Source: Tanytarsus gracilentus (taxonomy: Eukaryota > Arthropoda > Insecta > Diptera > Chironomidae). From it: 64,000 nt of DNA. The notes under the pieces are model-generated. The model was not told where the DNA came from, ran no database searches, and saw nothing but the letters and a program-made list of their open reading frames with translations. Where the stretch lies: the NCBI GenBank assembly GCA_038502055.1, contig JAXRKN010000037.1:1302001-1366000 (forward strand), written 5' to 3'. Shown in pieces: positions 11,201 to 26,200 of this stretch (the stretch's first letter is position 1; every line of letters begins with the position of its first letter). The translations under genes and the position numbers were made by a program.

Positions 11201-14200
11201 TTGCACACGCAAGTGTGTGTTAATTATTTTCATTTTGCCGACGACTCCCTCGAGAATATAAATACTAAGCTTTAGAAAGAGGTAAATGCACTAGATAATG
11301 TGTGGTGTGCGTACAACTGTTGTTGTTTTCTTGCAAAAAAAAATGTATGAAAAGTTTATTAAACTCTGGACGATGATTAAGCTTCGAATTGTACTGTGGC
11401 GGAGTGAATGACTTTAGGAATATTTTTTTTTGTAAAACACCTTTTGACATGAAAATTTCTTCAAAAGACTTTTTTTTCTCTAACGATCAATTTCGCTTGT
11501 CTGTAGCATTATTCTATTATCTGGCATCAGTCATTGACATTTCAATAGTGAATGATTGCAATAAAACGCTTATTGGACTGACTCGCTCTTCTGTTAGATC
11601 AGCGAACCCGCTTCAAGCTTAGCGAAGCAAAGAAAAATGAAGAAAGAAAAAAATCGAAAGTGATCATTTTAATTTCTTTCACTTTCGTATGGCTCTTAAA
11701 TTGCTGCTTCAACATTTTTCTTCTTACATTGCTCGTGTTCGATCGTTAGATTTTCCAACGGCAAATAGTTTCAACTTTTCACCACTTGTCTTTCTTGTTT
11801 TGACGTCAGAGCGAGATGATCATTAACCTTGAGTTATGCACACGATGGGTTTCAGGAATTTTCCAGATTTAAATTTTACTTTTTTACAATTCGCCAACTT
11901 AATTTTATTGGACAGCCAAAAGTTTCATTCGATTCTTCTTCTTTTTCACCCCTCTGAAACCACATCCGAACACGAAAATCAGTGACATCGAAAATAGATT
12001 GATTGCGTAAAAAATAATTAAAAGTGTGTGCGAAAAAAAAATTAATAGAAGAAAAAAGTGAGAGCAGAAAAGTTTTCGACCGATAATTGCACGCATTTTG
12101 TGAGTGTGCGTGAATTTATGGCTCTCAGAAACAAAAAGCTTTATCTGCGAAAAAATAATATTAATTGAACGCGCTGCGATATGAGAACGGAGAAGTCAAT
12201 GGTCGGGTAAATTTAGACACTTACGAATATAAAAAAATTAGAACGAAAAGTGCGTTAAAGTTCATTGCCTCGCTCGGGAATCGTCTTTCTCTCCCTCGCT
12301 GTCGATAGTCTGCGTTTGCGAAAAACAAAAAATCTTTTCGTTTCCATTCACGCACATATCACGTTGCTCTCTTTTTCGGTGATGTTTTTTCTCACTCACA
12401 TCACAACATTTTGACTATAAATAGGATTCAAAAAATTCTAGTTTGAATCGACTATTGACTTTGATCGTATTTCAAATATCGCCGATCATGATTCGAAGCA
12501 AATAAACTCGTGATTTTGATTTTTTTCTTATGATATCATTTTAAATGAGATTAGATAGTGTGTTTGCATTTTATTCTGGTCGTTTACCTTGTCAGGCGCT
12601 GCTTTTGGAAGAAGATTTTTTAGTTTAATGGATAGTGGCAGATCCGGTTCGCTTGCATAAATCTTTTAAATTATTTTTTTGCCAAAATAAATTTGACGAT
12701 ATTTTATTTAAAAAAAACTCAATAAATTCTAATCTAAAATATATTAAGAATGATGGGAGGTCATTTGGCTGATAATTAAAAATTATATTGAAATCATTAA
12801 TATTTCAATGACAAGTAACGGGTCATGATGTTTCGTCCCTGAAAACACTATCCGTCAAGTGAGCATTTATGCAATATATAATAAAAAATCATTAAAATAT
12901 TTTAACACACATACGTAAAAATTATAAAGGTTCAAAAGTTCAATAAACATTTAAGATTGACTCTTTACAATAAGGCAACGCTGTGTGTAAGTTAATGAGC
13001 TGACAGGGAAGCACTCGACTGGCATTGAATCATGTGTGCGAGCCATTGAAACTTATCAGCTCACTTTGTAATAAAACTCGACTTGCAATATTAAATCAAC
13101 TAGCTCGCTCCAATCGAATTCTCCGCATTTTTTTCATACATTTATATTTTTTTTTCATATTCACACGGAGGATAATCAACTTTAACTTCGCGGCAACGAA
13201 ATAAAAGAAGAAGGAAAGAGAGAAGGAAAGATGCATGACCTGCAAATGACTTCATTACTCATACACAATGTGCCGATATAATTTTTTCTCTTCGTTCCCT
13301 GTTATTGTCGCTATCTCACTCTCACTTCTGTAATTCTCTTTTAATTGTCAAGGACGTTCGTTTACAGAAGGAATTGTTTTCTGTACTTTAAGTCATCGAT
13401 CTCGATTGAAAAAAAACTGCTATTTTAATTTAAAAGGAATGAAGCGTGAGTAATGCACTTAACAGTTCATCTGTTGGAGATATTTATGGCATTAATTTTT
13501 AATTTATTCTTCTTCTAAAAAAAACTCATTAACGAAAAAAGTTTTTTTTAAAAAAATCTTCCTGTCATGTTTCAATAACCTTGTCACATGGTCGATGTCT
13601 CTCAAGACATTTCCAACGTCACGTTCAGAGGACACCGAACTATTGAGTAAAAAAATTAAAGTAAAAACTGTAAAGTAACGACAGCCAAAGTAAGATACAT
13701 TGCTTCGTCAGTCATGTGTCATAGAGCGTTCGCGTGAAACCTTTAAAAACTTCAAGTTCAATAATAAAAAAAGTTTTTCATTTCATGTCGAATGTTAATG
13801 TTGAAATTCGCCCCCGAAAAAAAATATATATAAATTTAATGTGTGTATGAAAAATGTGAGTACACATCGAGGAGCATAAAATAGTAAAAAGCATTCACAT
13901 ACACACACTTTGATGCGATGACCTCTCTCTCTCTATCCAACAATATAAAAATGGAACATTGAATCGTATTTGTGTCAAGGTCGCTGGCGCGTAACACAAT
14001 TGTGAGTGAGTATGATGTGCATGGAGTTTTTTTTTCGGTGTATATGGAAGATTTCTTTTCTTCTTCTTCCCCTTAGTTTCAAAAAAATTGTTTGCTAAAA
14101 AATTTTATTTGATCAAATTAAATAGAGAAAGAAGCGCAAATTTAAATATCACCAGGAAAAAAAAGTTCGCGAAATGCATTAGCAGAAAAAAATAGTTTCA

Positions 14201-17200
14201 ATGAAAAATCCTCAAGCCACAAGGAAGTTGAAAAAAGTCTCGAAGCCACACAGCCAGACGAGAGAAACAACCGTCTCAATGGCTAAATAAAGCTCTATTG
14301 ATGTCTATTGCACATTTCGCATACACTCAAGCCGTGTGCGAGCACAAGCCGAGAGACTCAAGCGCAAAAAAAATCATCGCGTCGAGTAGCCATGATATTA
14401 ACACAATTTCAAACTTCAATAGCAGGACAAGGTTAACTTTGAGCTGAATATAATAATATTTGAAAAAAAACTGTATATACACACATGAGAGTCGCATCTT
14501 TTCTTTACTGTCTCTCTTTCTCTCGAGTAGTTTTAATTTTGAGTATTGTTCATCATCATCTTCTCAAAAATTATCGACATTATAAAAAAATTGTGCGTCA
14601 ATTAATTTAGCTCAACATTAAATGGCGTAAAGAAAGAGAGTGGTGGCTTTGGTAATATTTTCTATCCATGAAATGCGTAAATGTGCGTAAGAGCGAGGTT
14701 AAATGCGCCAAAAAAAATTTAGGCTAGCAGCTTGAAGGTGGATTTATTGAGGGAAAGATCCTTGGAAATTTTTAATTTTTTGAAGAAAGAAAAATAAAGG
14801 TTAAGAGTTTGGAGTGGCTTGTTGCTATGCCGAGTATCAAAAAATGTCGTATGTTGTAAAATAATTAGTTGATTAAGTTTTGAGCTTTATAAAATCGAAA
14901 AAAAAGTTATCAAAGTTTTCAATTAATTTTTCAACCTTTTTTGGTTCTATTTATTTTTTCTAAACATCCACGCATTTCAATAAAACGAAATTCGCTTGAA
15001 CCTTACTTAACCCCTGGTGATATTTTAGCGTTTCGATAAACTCAACTTATCGATATATAAATTCTTAGTGCGTTTACAGGAAATGTTACATCAACAGACA
15101 GTCGCAACTTGATTCGTCAAGGACGGTACAGAATTGTTTTTTATCAACGGACGCAAAAAGTATTTATAAAAGTAAGAAGATTTTTTTATAGAGTGAATCA
15201 TTAATCAAGATCGCATATTATTCTATCAGACAGCGATTTATTCAGCTGAGAAGACTGAAAATCAAATATTTGTCGACCTTTATGCTTCTGTAAGTTTCGC
15301 ATATAAATCGGTAAGCGCAAGCAGAGATCTAAAGCTAGAGAGCCGATGAGCGAGCGAGATTAAAGAAGAGAACCTTGAGAAAGTCTCAAAGTCTTCACAC
15401 AACTCAGGCGCACCTTCGTGTCTATTAATCCAAGAGCCATAAGACATTAATATTCTGCGTTGTTGAGTAGAAAAAAGGCAATTATTAATGAGCTATAACT
15501 TCCAGGTTCTCAACTAGATTTCATTTGACCATAGATCACTAAATTAGTCAAATTATAGCCATGTTTTCGTTTTGCATTCACATGCCATGACTCGTGATAA
15601 CGACACGAAAAATTTATTTGTCAAATATTTCGCGCATCATGTACACGATAAATTCGAGTGTGAACGAATGTAAAACGAACAAAAGTCACAAAACGCAAAA
15701 ATTGGGTTTCTAGAACGCGTTCTTTTGACTATGACCCAATTAATTTTTTCATTACACACTTTCGCTTTTTTCTTTCTATCCGCGAAAAAAAAATATAATA
15801 AAAAAGTTTTTTCAGCCGTCTCGGACTTTTAATTAAATATTTTATTTTTCATTTTCATTTTCTCCCTCTGTGCCGCTAATTTCTTCTTGCGTCGCAACAA
15901 CTATCAAGCTGATCTTTGGAACCGCTGTGAGAACTTTTACCATCTTAAGACAAAAAGTTAGAGTTTTATTAAATTTAAAGTTTTTATAATGATTTTTAAA
16001 ACATTAAATAATTTTGTTGCAAAAAAGTTTATAAATTTCGTTATCGCACAGTACTTTCTTGTTTTTGAGAGTCGCTAATAAATTAGTATTTAATCGCACA
16101 TACAAAATGATGTCATTTAATGCGCTATATTTTTTAATGTTGACACGCAAGAGAGTGAAAAATTTCTTCCACTATTTTAAAATTGGATTTATTAAATTCT
16201 TATAATTTGTGAGGAGAAAAAATTTTCACGCGAGTGCACGCAAAAATGATGACAATTTGAAAAATTTATCATCTCGATCTTCATTTTTTTAAACTCGTTT
16301 TATACGCTCGAGTTGAGATATGGAGAGACGATTTGAGATTAAAAAATTAAAGTTTTTCTATTGTCTAACATCGAGAGAGCTTCGAGTTGATCAAAAAGGT
16401 TCATTTATGGAATTGTTATTGTTATAATGGGCTTGAACGCGAGTAGTGAAATAGTGAAAGAGACATTGAAACTCAATTTAAGTTTTCATTTTATTTTTCA
16501 TGGGCTTCAAAAAAATATACTAGCGTTTGTCGTCCAGACGACTCGGCTCGTTGTCTGTTACATCTCCCATGCCCATTAACTCTTGCCTTTTTGTAACATA
16601 ATAAAACTAAATTCTCGCGAACGTAATCGCAATTTGCGATCTGCGGTAACGGTTTAAAAAGAAATAAAATAGAGAACAACTTCAGTGACCATTATTGGCA
16701 CTAAACATCATCACCTTCATGTACATGAAACTGCTGCAGCGATGATGAAATTTATTGTGTTAGAATATTTCCTGAGTGAAAGAAAAGTGTGGGCATGTCA
16801 AGAAAGTTGCTTGCTCGCTGTGTGTCTTATCTTTTATGCATATAAAAAAGCCTTTTCCCTCACTCGCGCGTCGTGCTGGAGAACTTAAAATGTGAATTGA
16901 AAATATCACGAAAAATAACTAAAGCGACGTCGACCTACAAAACTGAAAAACTCTATAATTAAAGCTGTAAATTAGTGCAATCTCTATCACAAGGAATTTA
17001 CGAGAGAGAGACAAACTTGCGAACGGAGTCGAGTGCTTCAAATAATGCTCCATTGTTATAATTTTTTTTAACTTTATAAAAGAGCGTTTTGTGGGCGTTT
17101 TACCGATGATTTCTTCTCTGATTTTATTTCTTCTTCATTATGATTTTTTTTCGCGGCTTGAACTCCTTTGAAAATATGATTTTTTTAACTTTAGGGCATT

Positions 17201-20200
17201 TATGCTAGAGAAAAAATATAACGGTTAATTTAGAGTTTAAGTTTTTAAATTTTATTTAATTTTTGAACTCAAGCATCTTTCATTTTGTTTAAGATCATCT
17301 TACATTGTAAGCATTTAATTCCTGGCCTTCTTTCAATTCAATGGAAGTCAAATTCAAAATAATTCTATTTTAGAAAAAAATAATAGAGGGCGAACGGAGG
17401 AGTATAAACATCAAGCAATGAATCTTGATGCAGAAAAAATAACATAAAATATGCATTAGAGACGAAAAGGAAAGAGAAGAAAATTTATTTCATTGCAAAA
17501 GAAACAAAAATGCATAAAAATAAGGCACTTTTGAAATAAGAACTAAAAAGCATTGGGAAAACTGAAACTTTCTACGAAAATATAAAATAACTTTAAAGCA
17601 AGCACTACGTGCATGCTAACACACACACTCTAAAATTTATTATCCCAGATCAGTTCTTTCTTTTTTCACTATTTTTCTTCTTCTTCTCTTTTTCTGCGAG
17701 TGCATTGCAGTCGAGCCAAAGAATTTTTGTCTTCTTCTTAGCACTTTCTCAGCAGTTTTCGACTTGAGCTGTGCTTAGAGCAGTAGAAAATTGGCTTATT
17801 TTGAAAATGTTTAGGATATTTTAAGAACGGGTCGTAGAGTGAAGAAGAAACCTTTCTAATGCACTTGGCAGAGAGACGACGCCAGAAGAGTCGACGCAGA
17901 ATGGAAGTGAAAGAAGACAGAACCTAAAATTAGATGAGAAAATCTTGTGCATTAGATTTTAATTAAAGGATCTTCACATGCACTTTTCTTTTTTAATTCC
18001 TTCTTCTTGACATTTTTTTGCATGCTCACAGACAACAAATTCTACATTGAGCACGTCGTAATTAAAAACTTACGGAAGTTTAAGTCACTATGTGGGGTCA
18101 AGGAAGTATTAAACTAAAATTTAATTCCAAATTAACATTAGCCTAAATTTTGAAACAAAGTAATCGCCAAATTTTAATACTTTTTCCATCACCTCATAAT
18201 CGAACGTCGTCAGAAAGTGAAAATTATTAGAGTTGCACTTTGAAGTAAAATTTATTGTGCGCACATTTAATGACTTTAAATGCTTTATGAGATCTAAAAG
18301 GCTCACTTATAATTTTAACATGGGGAGTTTAAGGCAAATAAACATGCAATAGTCGGTGAGTGAGAGAGAAAATACTTAAGTAGTTCTTTTTTGCAGAGAA
18401 AGAGCTCAATAACATTCAACTGCATTCAACATTGAAAAAAAAGATGCAAAAAATTGTAAGTTCGAGTTCAACGATCGGAGTGACGTTAAAATGAAATAAA
18501 AAGTGAATATCTTCGCTCTATCTCTCTCTCCCACCATTCATTTGCGCGTGCACTCTTTGCGAAATAAAAAAAACTATGATGATGATGAAAATCGGTTGGG
18601 GCTGATGAACGCAGATCAATCATCTTTCAATACGATTCCTATCTATATACTATTATACTATCACACATAGGACATAAATGTGCATGCATTTTATGGAATT
18701 CAATGCACCTCACCGAAAACTAAACATAATAAAATAAAAATTGTGTGTGGCTCTTTGCGTGCTGTATGAACGAATACAATTGAGTTCGCGAAAGAGGAAT
18801 GCACTCGAAAAAAAGCGTCGTAAATTATGCAATTTTCGAACTCTCCATGTGAGAGCAGCAACAAACACACAAACACATTCGCTGCACTTTTTTCTATACA
18901 CGAAGCAGTGAGTTAGTGATGGGAAAAGTTCAATAGCAGCAGCTTAATAACAATACATCACTCTCCGTTGCGTGAACTTACTTTCCTCACGCGAAAAATT
19001 GCAATAGCATGACGACCTCCTCCCCCTCTTTCTCTGTATCTCTCCTAACCGTCAATTGTTTCTTCTTTTACTTCACTTTTGCACACACATTCATAAAGCC
19101 GCAAAGCCGGTCAATGCACTAATTTTTCTAATTATTTTACAATTTAATTTTTTTTCTTTCCAACTTTTACTTTCTTTTTTCTTTTTCACTTTTTTTTCGC
19201 TATAATTTTTAACTCGCTTCTTTTTGCTACAATTTTTTTTTGTGAACAAGAGCGACCATAATCTCTTCTATTTTGGAGATTTAATTCGATTTTCATTCAA
19301 TTTTTATGGAATAATGTGAAGAGAAAAATCACTTTTATTTTCTTTTCGAAAAATTTTCTTTTGCGATGCTTCAGATCACATTAAAAAAGCTTTTTTGCAT
19401 GTGATTAAATCAAAACGAGACGAATCATAGAAGAAGCATGAATGAAAGTCGTTAACCCTTAACTGACTCTGAGATGAAATGGAAATTATTTTGGATTTTT
19501 AACGTGAAGTATTTATTTGGACATTTTAATGGAGATAATTTTTAATTAAAATTTTTAGGCTAAAAATATTTTTAAAATTCATTTTATGTTTGAAAAATAT
19601 TTTTTTATCAGGAGTGAGCACAATTTTTAGTTTCCTAAGATTTCCAAAAAATATAACCTTGATATTTGCATTTAAATGACCTCATTATGAATCGGAAGCA
19701 ATAAAAAGAATGATATTAAATAAAAAAAAACATCAGCATAAAATTCATAAAATAAAGCAAAAGGTTCCAATTTTTCTGTCATCATTTTGCAGTTTGGCCT
19801 TCTTTTATTGTTATTGCTCCATATATTAAATTTTGATTCCCTGCTGAAATGTTTTTAATTTCTTCGATCGTGAATTGTGGAATAAAAAGTTTCCAACTTT
19901 CGCGTGAAGTACTAAAATATTTCTTTATTATGTGAAATGTTCGATACTAAATTAAAAGAAACAAACATCACGTTTAAAAATTTCATTTTACAAACCATAA
20001 ACGTGCTTTTAATGATCGACAATTAATACCTTTTCGATTTATTAAAACCTCATATTTTTCTCAATATTCAAAGCTACTTTAATACATTTATTAAATGTCT
20101 TGTCTTAACGGCGTCGTTTGGGAGAGTCTCTTTTTTATTACCGGGAGCTTCATCAATAATATTTCACGATATTAACGCTTAATAATGATGAGAATATTGA

Positions 20201-23200
20201 AGCCGGACACGATGTGAAGGCACGAGGAGAAAGAAAAATATAAAATTTTAGGTCATTTCTCCATGGCTCCAGTCACTCTCGATTCTAAAGTCTGCCGATG
20301 ACGACAGAAAATAAAGTCGACTGTATGTGACGATTATTACGGCACATGTTGAAGAAAACATGAAAATATTTTGGAATCAAAAGTCACAATTCAGCAGGCG
20401 CGTTTGTTCCGTCAACTCGGATAGAGATTCATTTTGTGATAAACTGCATAAACATCCATCTCACGCTGACTTTTTGTTTAAAATTTTTTAGCGATTTTTA
20501 AGTTTTTAAAATTAAGTTAGAATAAATTTTATTTCTGCAATTTTTCTCATTTCTATTGATTGAAAATAAAGCACGTTTCTATATAATGTGACGCTGTGCA
20601 TCATAAATCAAACTTTACTACAGTTGCTCCATATATTTGCATCCCAAGAAATTGCTCTAGAAATGTCAGCAAGATTATTTTTTGAAAAATTAAAATAAAT
20701 TCTGGAAAGTGTACGAGAGTTGTAGAATAATTTGTAAATAAGTGACCATAAATTTAGCAATAAATCTTTCCACAATTTCCTTGTTCGCATGAAACTTCAA
20801 AAAGATACTTTTGTTGTTATTTTTGCTCTATTTGCAATTTTTAACAGCAGCAAACACTTTTTTATGACACTTTTTTTGCATATACATACAGAAAAGTATG
20901 CATGAGACAATTAAATTTACGATCGTCATCCCTTTTAACTTCTTCTTATTTGAGTTGAGGTTGGGAAGTGAAACGCACACACTTACAATTAAATTCTATT
21001 GAAACGATGACGTGTCAACACCCGCACTCGAGATTCGAGTGAAGAAGAATCACAAGGAAGTTATAACGACAAGGTGAAAACTATCGAAAATAAAAGTTTT
21101 ATTTTATCAAAGTCATGATTATGTGACGCTGACGATTTGAAGTTGCATGAACTTCTCATTTCTTCTTCTTCATATTAGTAAAATGAACGCCGTGAGCTTT
21201 TAAAGAAGAAGAAAAAACGGTCAAACGTCCTTGGTCGCTTCGAATGTATATTTATTTAATACTATCGATGAATAATTCAGGAAGAAGAAAAATATCAGAA
21301 AACAATTCGCGCAGTATAGAATTTAAAAAATTATATGTCGCAATAATTACAGGCTGTGTGATGGCGGTTTAAATGACTTCATTTGTGTACATGAGAATTG
21401 TTTTAAAAACAAAGTTAATTTTTAAAAATAAATCCATTATTATTACAAGGCGACGTCTTATGAAATCACACATTGGACTTAAGAAAGAATTAAATTTGTC
21501 ATTACATCAATTCGCGCAATTTAAATATATACACATAAGAAATCAGGGCAAATATAGCCAAACAAAAACACTGCAGTTACACTTGAACTCATTGTTCTTC
21601 TCTAAATTGCATTATTCAAAAAAATTTCTGCTGACGATCGGAGAAACGTAAACATTCTTCAAAAAATATATTCCAGTGACTTACTTTTAATTTGAGTTCT
21701 CACTTCGCGCACACGATTGACACAAATGACATTCAGAATAATACTTTTATTTATTTTTTGACTTTTTAATTAGAAAAATTCTCAACGAAACTTTTGAGTG
21801 TGTCTGGACATTTTTAGCTAGTACAAAACAAGGACAATCGTGATTTAATGAGTGATTTTCTGTTTTACTGTAGACACTTCCCTATATGAAAAGTTTTATA
21901 TTTATTTAATGCATCGACGGAATTAAAATTTAAGTAAAATTTATGTCCCAGTTACAAAGTTCTAATCCTTTGGTCGTAAAATTACAAATTGATTTATTTC
22001 AATGTAAATTTTTTATGTTGATAGTTTTGCAGCAAGGATTTTTAAGATGACCTCAGCAAAAATAATGTTTACGCGTAATTTTGCGATTATTTCAAATCCT
22101 CGTGTACAATTTTATGTGCAAGTAATTTATTTACATCATCTTTTGATACAAAGTCTAATTGAATTACGTGATCAGATATAAATTAATGATGTATAGGAAA
22201 ATTTAAGCAACATTTTTTAAGCTTAAAATATTATTTTTTTGGCCACCTTTTAGATATCTCAACATATTAATTAGCAAAGATGTTAATGACATTCATCCAT
22301 TCACCAATCAACATCTCAACATTGATATGCCTTGTCGTTAACCGTTATTCATTTACTATTTTTTCTCATCTAAAGGACAAACGGCTAATGACGATAGAGA
22401 GAAAAAAATCCTTGCGTGAACGTCATCGTGATCACGATTATGAAGCTTTATTCATAATAGCTTTTCATGTGAAGGATTTGAGAAATAATGGTGACACGGC
22501 GATGACGTAGAGAGTGCGCTTTTGCCAAGCCTTAAACACAGAATTTACTCACAGCTCGAGTGTGTGCACATCGCATTTTTATTTCTCTTTATTGCACGGG
22601 GCGATAATAAATTTAAAATAAACAAGGAAAAACCTTCTACAAAATCGAATTTTTCAATGTGAAGCCTCAAGTGTGTTATTTAATAATATCAATTTTCTTC
22701 TTCATTTGAAAATTTTTCTCATCTTGTTCTTTGTTGTCAAAAGGTGAAAATTATTTACTGTTCATTACAATGAAGATAAATATTTTTAATCAATTTACTG
22801 ATTTTTAATTTTTAATAAAGTCATAAAATTTACTTGAATCTTTTTGTGGTATATGGAAAAATCTCGATTATTCGTGCACTATTATAAAAGCGTGTGTGCT
22901 CGCTTTTTCGCACGAATATGTAGTTATCAAAATGCACTTTATTGAGAATGAATTACTGGATGATAATGAAAAAAAAACGCATGAATGTTTTTCTCGCAAG
23001 TTGGCAATGTCAATTTTAATCACGGTTCTCATTTCTAATTGCTGAATTCTCGAGTCAACAGAGTCATCGGAACAACTAAGTAACAATGATGGTCGCGATA
23101 AATTTTAAGATTTTTCAAAAAAAAGGTTAAAATGTTGGAGAATTTATTGAATGTCAACTGAAAAATTTATTTTAATTTTAAGGAACTTTCTCAATCTATT

Positions 23201-26200
23201 TGTAGATAATATTGCACATTTTCTCTCTCTCACACAAGTATTTATTTTTGCACAAGGTCGCGTGCATCAATTTCAATTAATATCTGCCGTATAGAGGGAA
23301 AGAAATATTCTCAATTGTAATATCAAAAAAATACGATCAAACGGAAAATTACAGAAAACGCAATGAGGAAGGAGAAAATTTTGACATAAATCATTTGGTG
23401 CGATGTTTTTCTTCTTTTCTAAAGCTGTCCTTGTATTTTTCGCAATAAGTTAAGAAATGTTGTTGTCACTCACCTTGAAGAGTATGATATCCAAAATTGT
23501 TAGAGTTATCCAAAAAAATTGTTTTGTCCTCAAATTAAATTGTTTTTAATTAAATAATTTATTTTTATCACCAACAATAATTATTTTTTAAAAAATATTT
23601 TGTTACAGCACAAAATCAAAAAAAAATCCTCCTTCTCGAGAGCCGCGCGCGTGAGCGAATCCTTGAATTTATTTTTCAATGCACATTATCAGTTATAATT
23701 TCCTTCGAGCACAATATTTTTTTATTCTCTCTCGCTTTTCTCACTCGCACTGAATTTGCAATTTTTTCCTTCAAATATTATATTTTTCTTTATTTTTTTC
23801 CCTTCACAGCAACAATAAATAAAATTCCAAGCGATCTCTCGCTGATTTATGCTTGCCACTTTTTTTTTTAAAGAATATCCCGTTATTCGTAATGTGTCAA
23901 CATGGACTTCGATGCATAAATCCAATAATCCTCACGCGATGCAATTCTTAGTCACTCGCATGTCATTGATCACTCCGCGAAAATGTTATCGCAAGGAGGT
24001 TCCTTGCGTCTCAATGACTCTTGCTAGATTTTTTTATTATCCTTATCCAATTTTAATATAACCGGACGAAAAAAAAATGCATACTGCGAAATTAAATGTA
24101 AACGCAAAAAAATAAAAAGCCGTGAAAAAATTATAAAAAGGTCCGCGAACCGAGCGAATGATTATTGTCTCGGTGAGCACTTGTGAACGCCGAGAATGTA
24201 AAACTTTAACTGAAAGAGAAAAAGCACGATTCGTACTTTGAGGAGAAAAAAAATTGTGCACACATCGACAATAAAGCTGCACTCTCCCGCTCTCGATTCT
24301 CTCATATCTCTCTTTTTTTATGAGAGTCAAACAGTTTCTCTCAGAGAGAGTGCACATGCAAAAAAATGAAAAGAAGTAAACGACTTAACTCGATCGTTAA
24401 GTTTAATGCACGATGAGGTTAGAGAGAATTGCACTTTTTTAAATTTTTCAAAAGGCAGAAAGAAAAATTTTTTTCGGCATGTCGTTAAACTTTTTTTTTC
24501 GCTCTCTCTGCTTCTTCTTGTTGTTGCTTCATTTGTTATTTGTTTATGGTGTCTCATAATTGCAGTTTTATGATGTAGCATAAAAAAATATTTTGCCAAT
24601 ATTTGTATTTTTTGAGGGAAGAAAAAAAATTTATTGACAACGATCACAAACGAAAGTTTCACCAAAAACATTTTGTGAATTTTTAAATTTATTTTTTCAA
24701 ATAAAAACCGTTACAAAATTCCCAACTTTTTTGGAGCTTCTTCCAAAAATAAATTCCTTTATTTAAATCTCAAAACCGATTGGCGAAGAATTTTAAATTC
24801 ATGTTCGACAATTTTCAGAAATCGTAAAGTTTTCACCCCGTTAGTGCGGCGAAAAAGAAGAAGACACAAAAGGTAGCGAGAGTGCATGGAAAAGTAGTAG
24901 CAACATAAATTGAATTAAATGCCTTCGAGCGATAGTTTAACGGCCATAAAAATATGATTAATAACGCTTTTAAGGCTTTTTAGAGTCATCATCCATAATA
25001 TACATATCGATTTGAGACGGAACGAGAGTCATCTTGCAGCGGAGGCTTATTCAATGAGCAGCGAGAAGAAAATTTTCTTTCTAGGAGTCGAAGAACTGAA
25101 CTCGAACCTCAGTGCTCTCTCGCCACTCGTTCGTTCATTCGCTTTATGCGGCTTGGTTTTGAAAAGAAAAGTTTTTCATGCACATTTTTTTAGATTTTTT
25201 TTTCGTTCATTCGTGTTGTTTAGAAATGAAAGTAACAGCAAGAAATGAGGCACAACAACAATTTTTATATATATATTTTTGTAAGAAAATCGTGTTTTTA
25301 TTATATTTTTTTTATTGTGTGCATCTACTTGGTGCCTCTTTCACTCCACATGCACAATACTCGCTTACAACTCCAATTGGCAAACAGGCAATTAAACATA
25401 ATTTTAGGAGGATAGTTTAAGATCGTTGCAATATTAAAGGTTATTGAATTTAACTTTCCAGGAGGTCGAGTGAAACATTTTTATATTCATTAAAGGCGAG
25501 TGTCACCCCCTTGCATCCACTTAATGCTCTTTGATTATTTTAGAGATATGAAAATTATTTGTCCACGTTGACCATGCTCATGTTCATAACTATCTTAATT
25601 AATTCAATGCAGCTTCTATATGTAGATTGCAAGAGAATTGCAATTCGATATCAGCGAAATGAAAGAAATTTCTTATAATTTTTGCATAACGGATTGAAAA
25701 AATTCCTTTTCCACTTGCTCAATCCTCACGAATTTTTTTGTGCAATGGAATTTTTATTGCTCGTTCACGACGTAGATTTTAATAGAATTTTTTTCATCTC
25801 GATTTGATTATTTTAATCTTGAAAAAAAAATTGTTTTAGAATGCATTAAGTTTTAAAATTTCTGACCATGACCATGGTGTGTCTCAGGAGAGTATGACGG
25901 TGCTTGAATTTTTTCTCTTTCTATTCGTAAATTTTACCTTCCATAAGGTTTTTGCCAAAAAAAAATTTAAATTTTTCAAGGTTCAATGCTGATGTATTGG
26001 TGTTTATATTCGCCCATAAATCAATCCTTCACTGTCATTTACGCAGTTTATAACACCAAAAGAGAGAAGAGTTAATAAAACCATCAAAAAAATGTTAAAA
26101 GGATTTGAGGACAAAAATGAGAGAGGCTTGAAAGGATCATGCTAATGTAATATGACAATATTTGTTCTTTTATAGGCAGAGCAATAAAAATTTTATGGTA

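Noticed and set aside
24043..24671. Two overlapping minus-strand frames of 104 and 114 codons
   Set aside because: Composition is F/S/K/R-rich from GA and CT tracts; no domain and no conserved motif.
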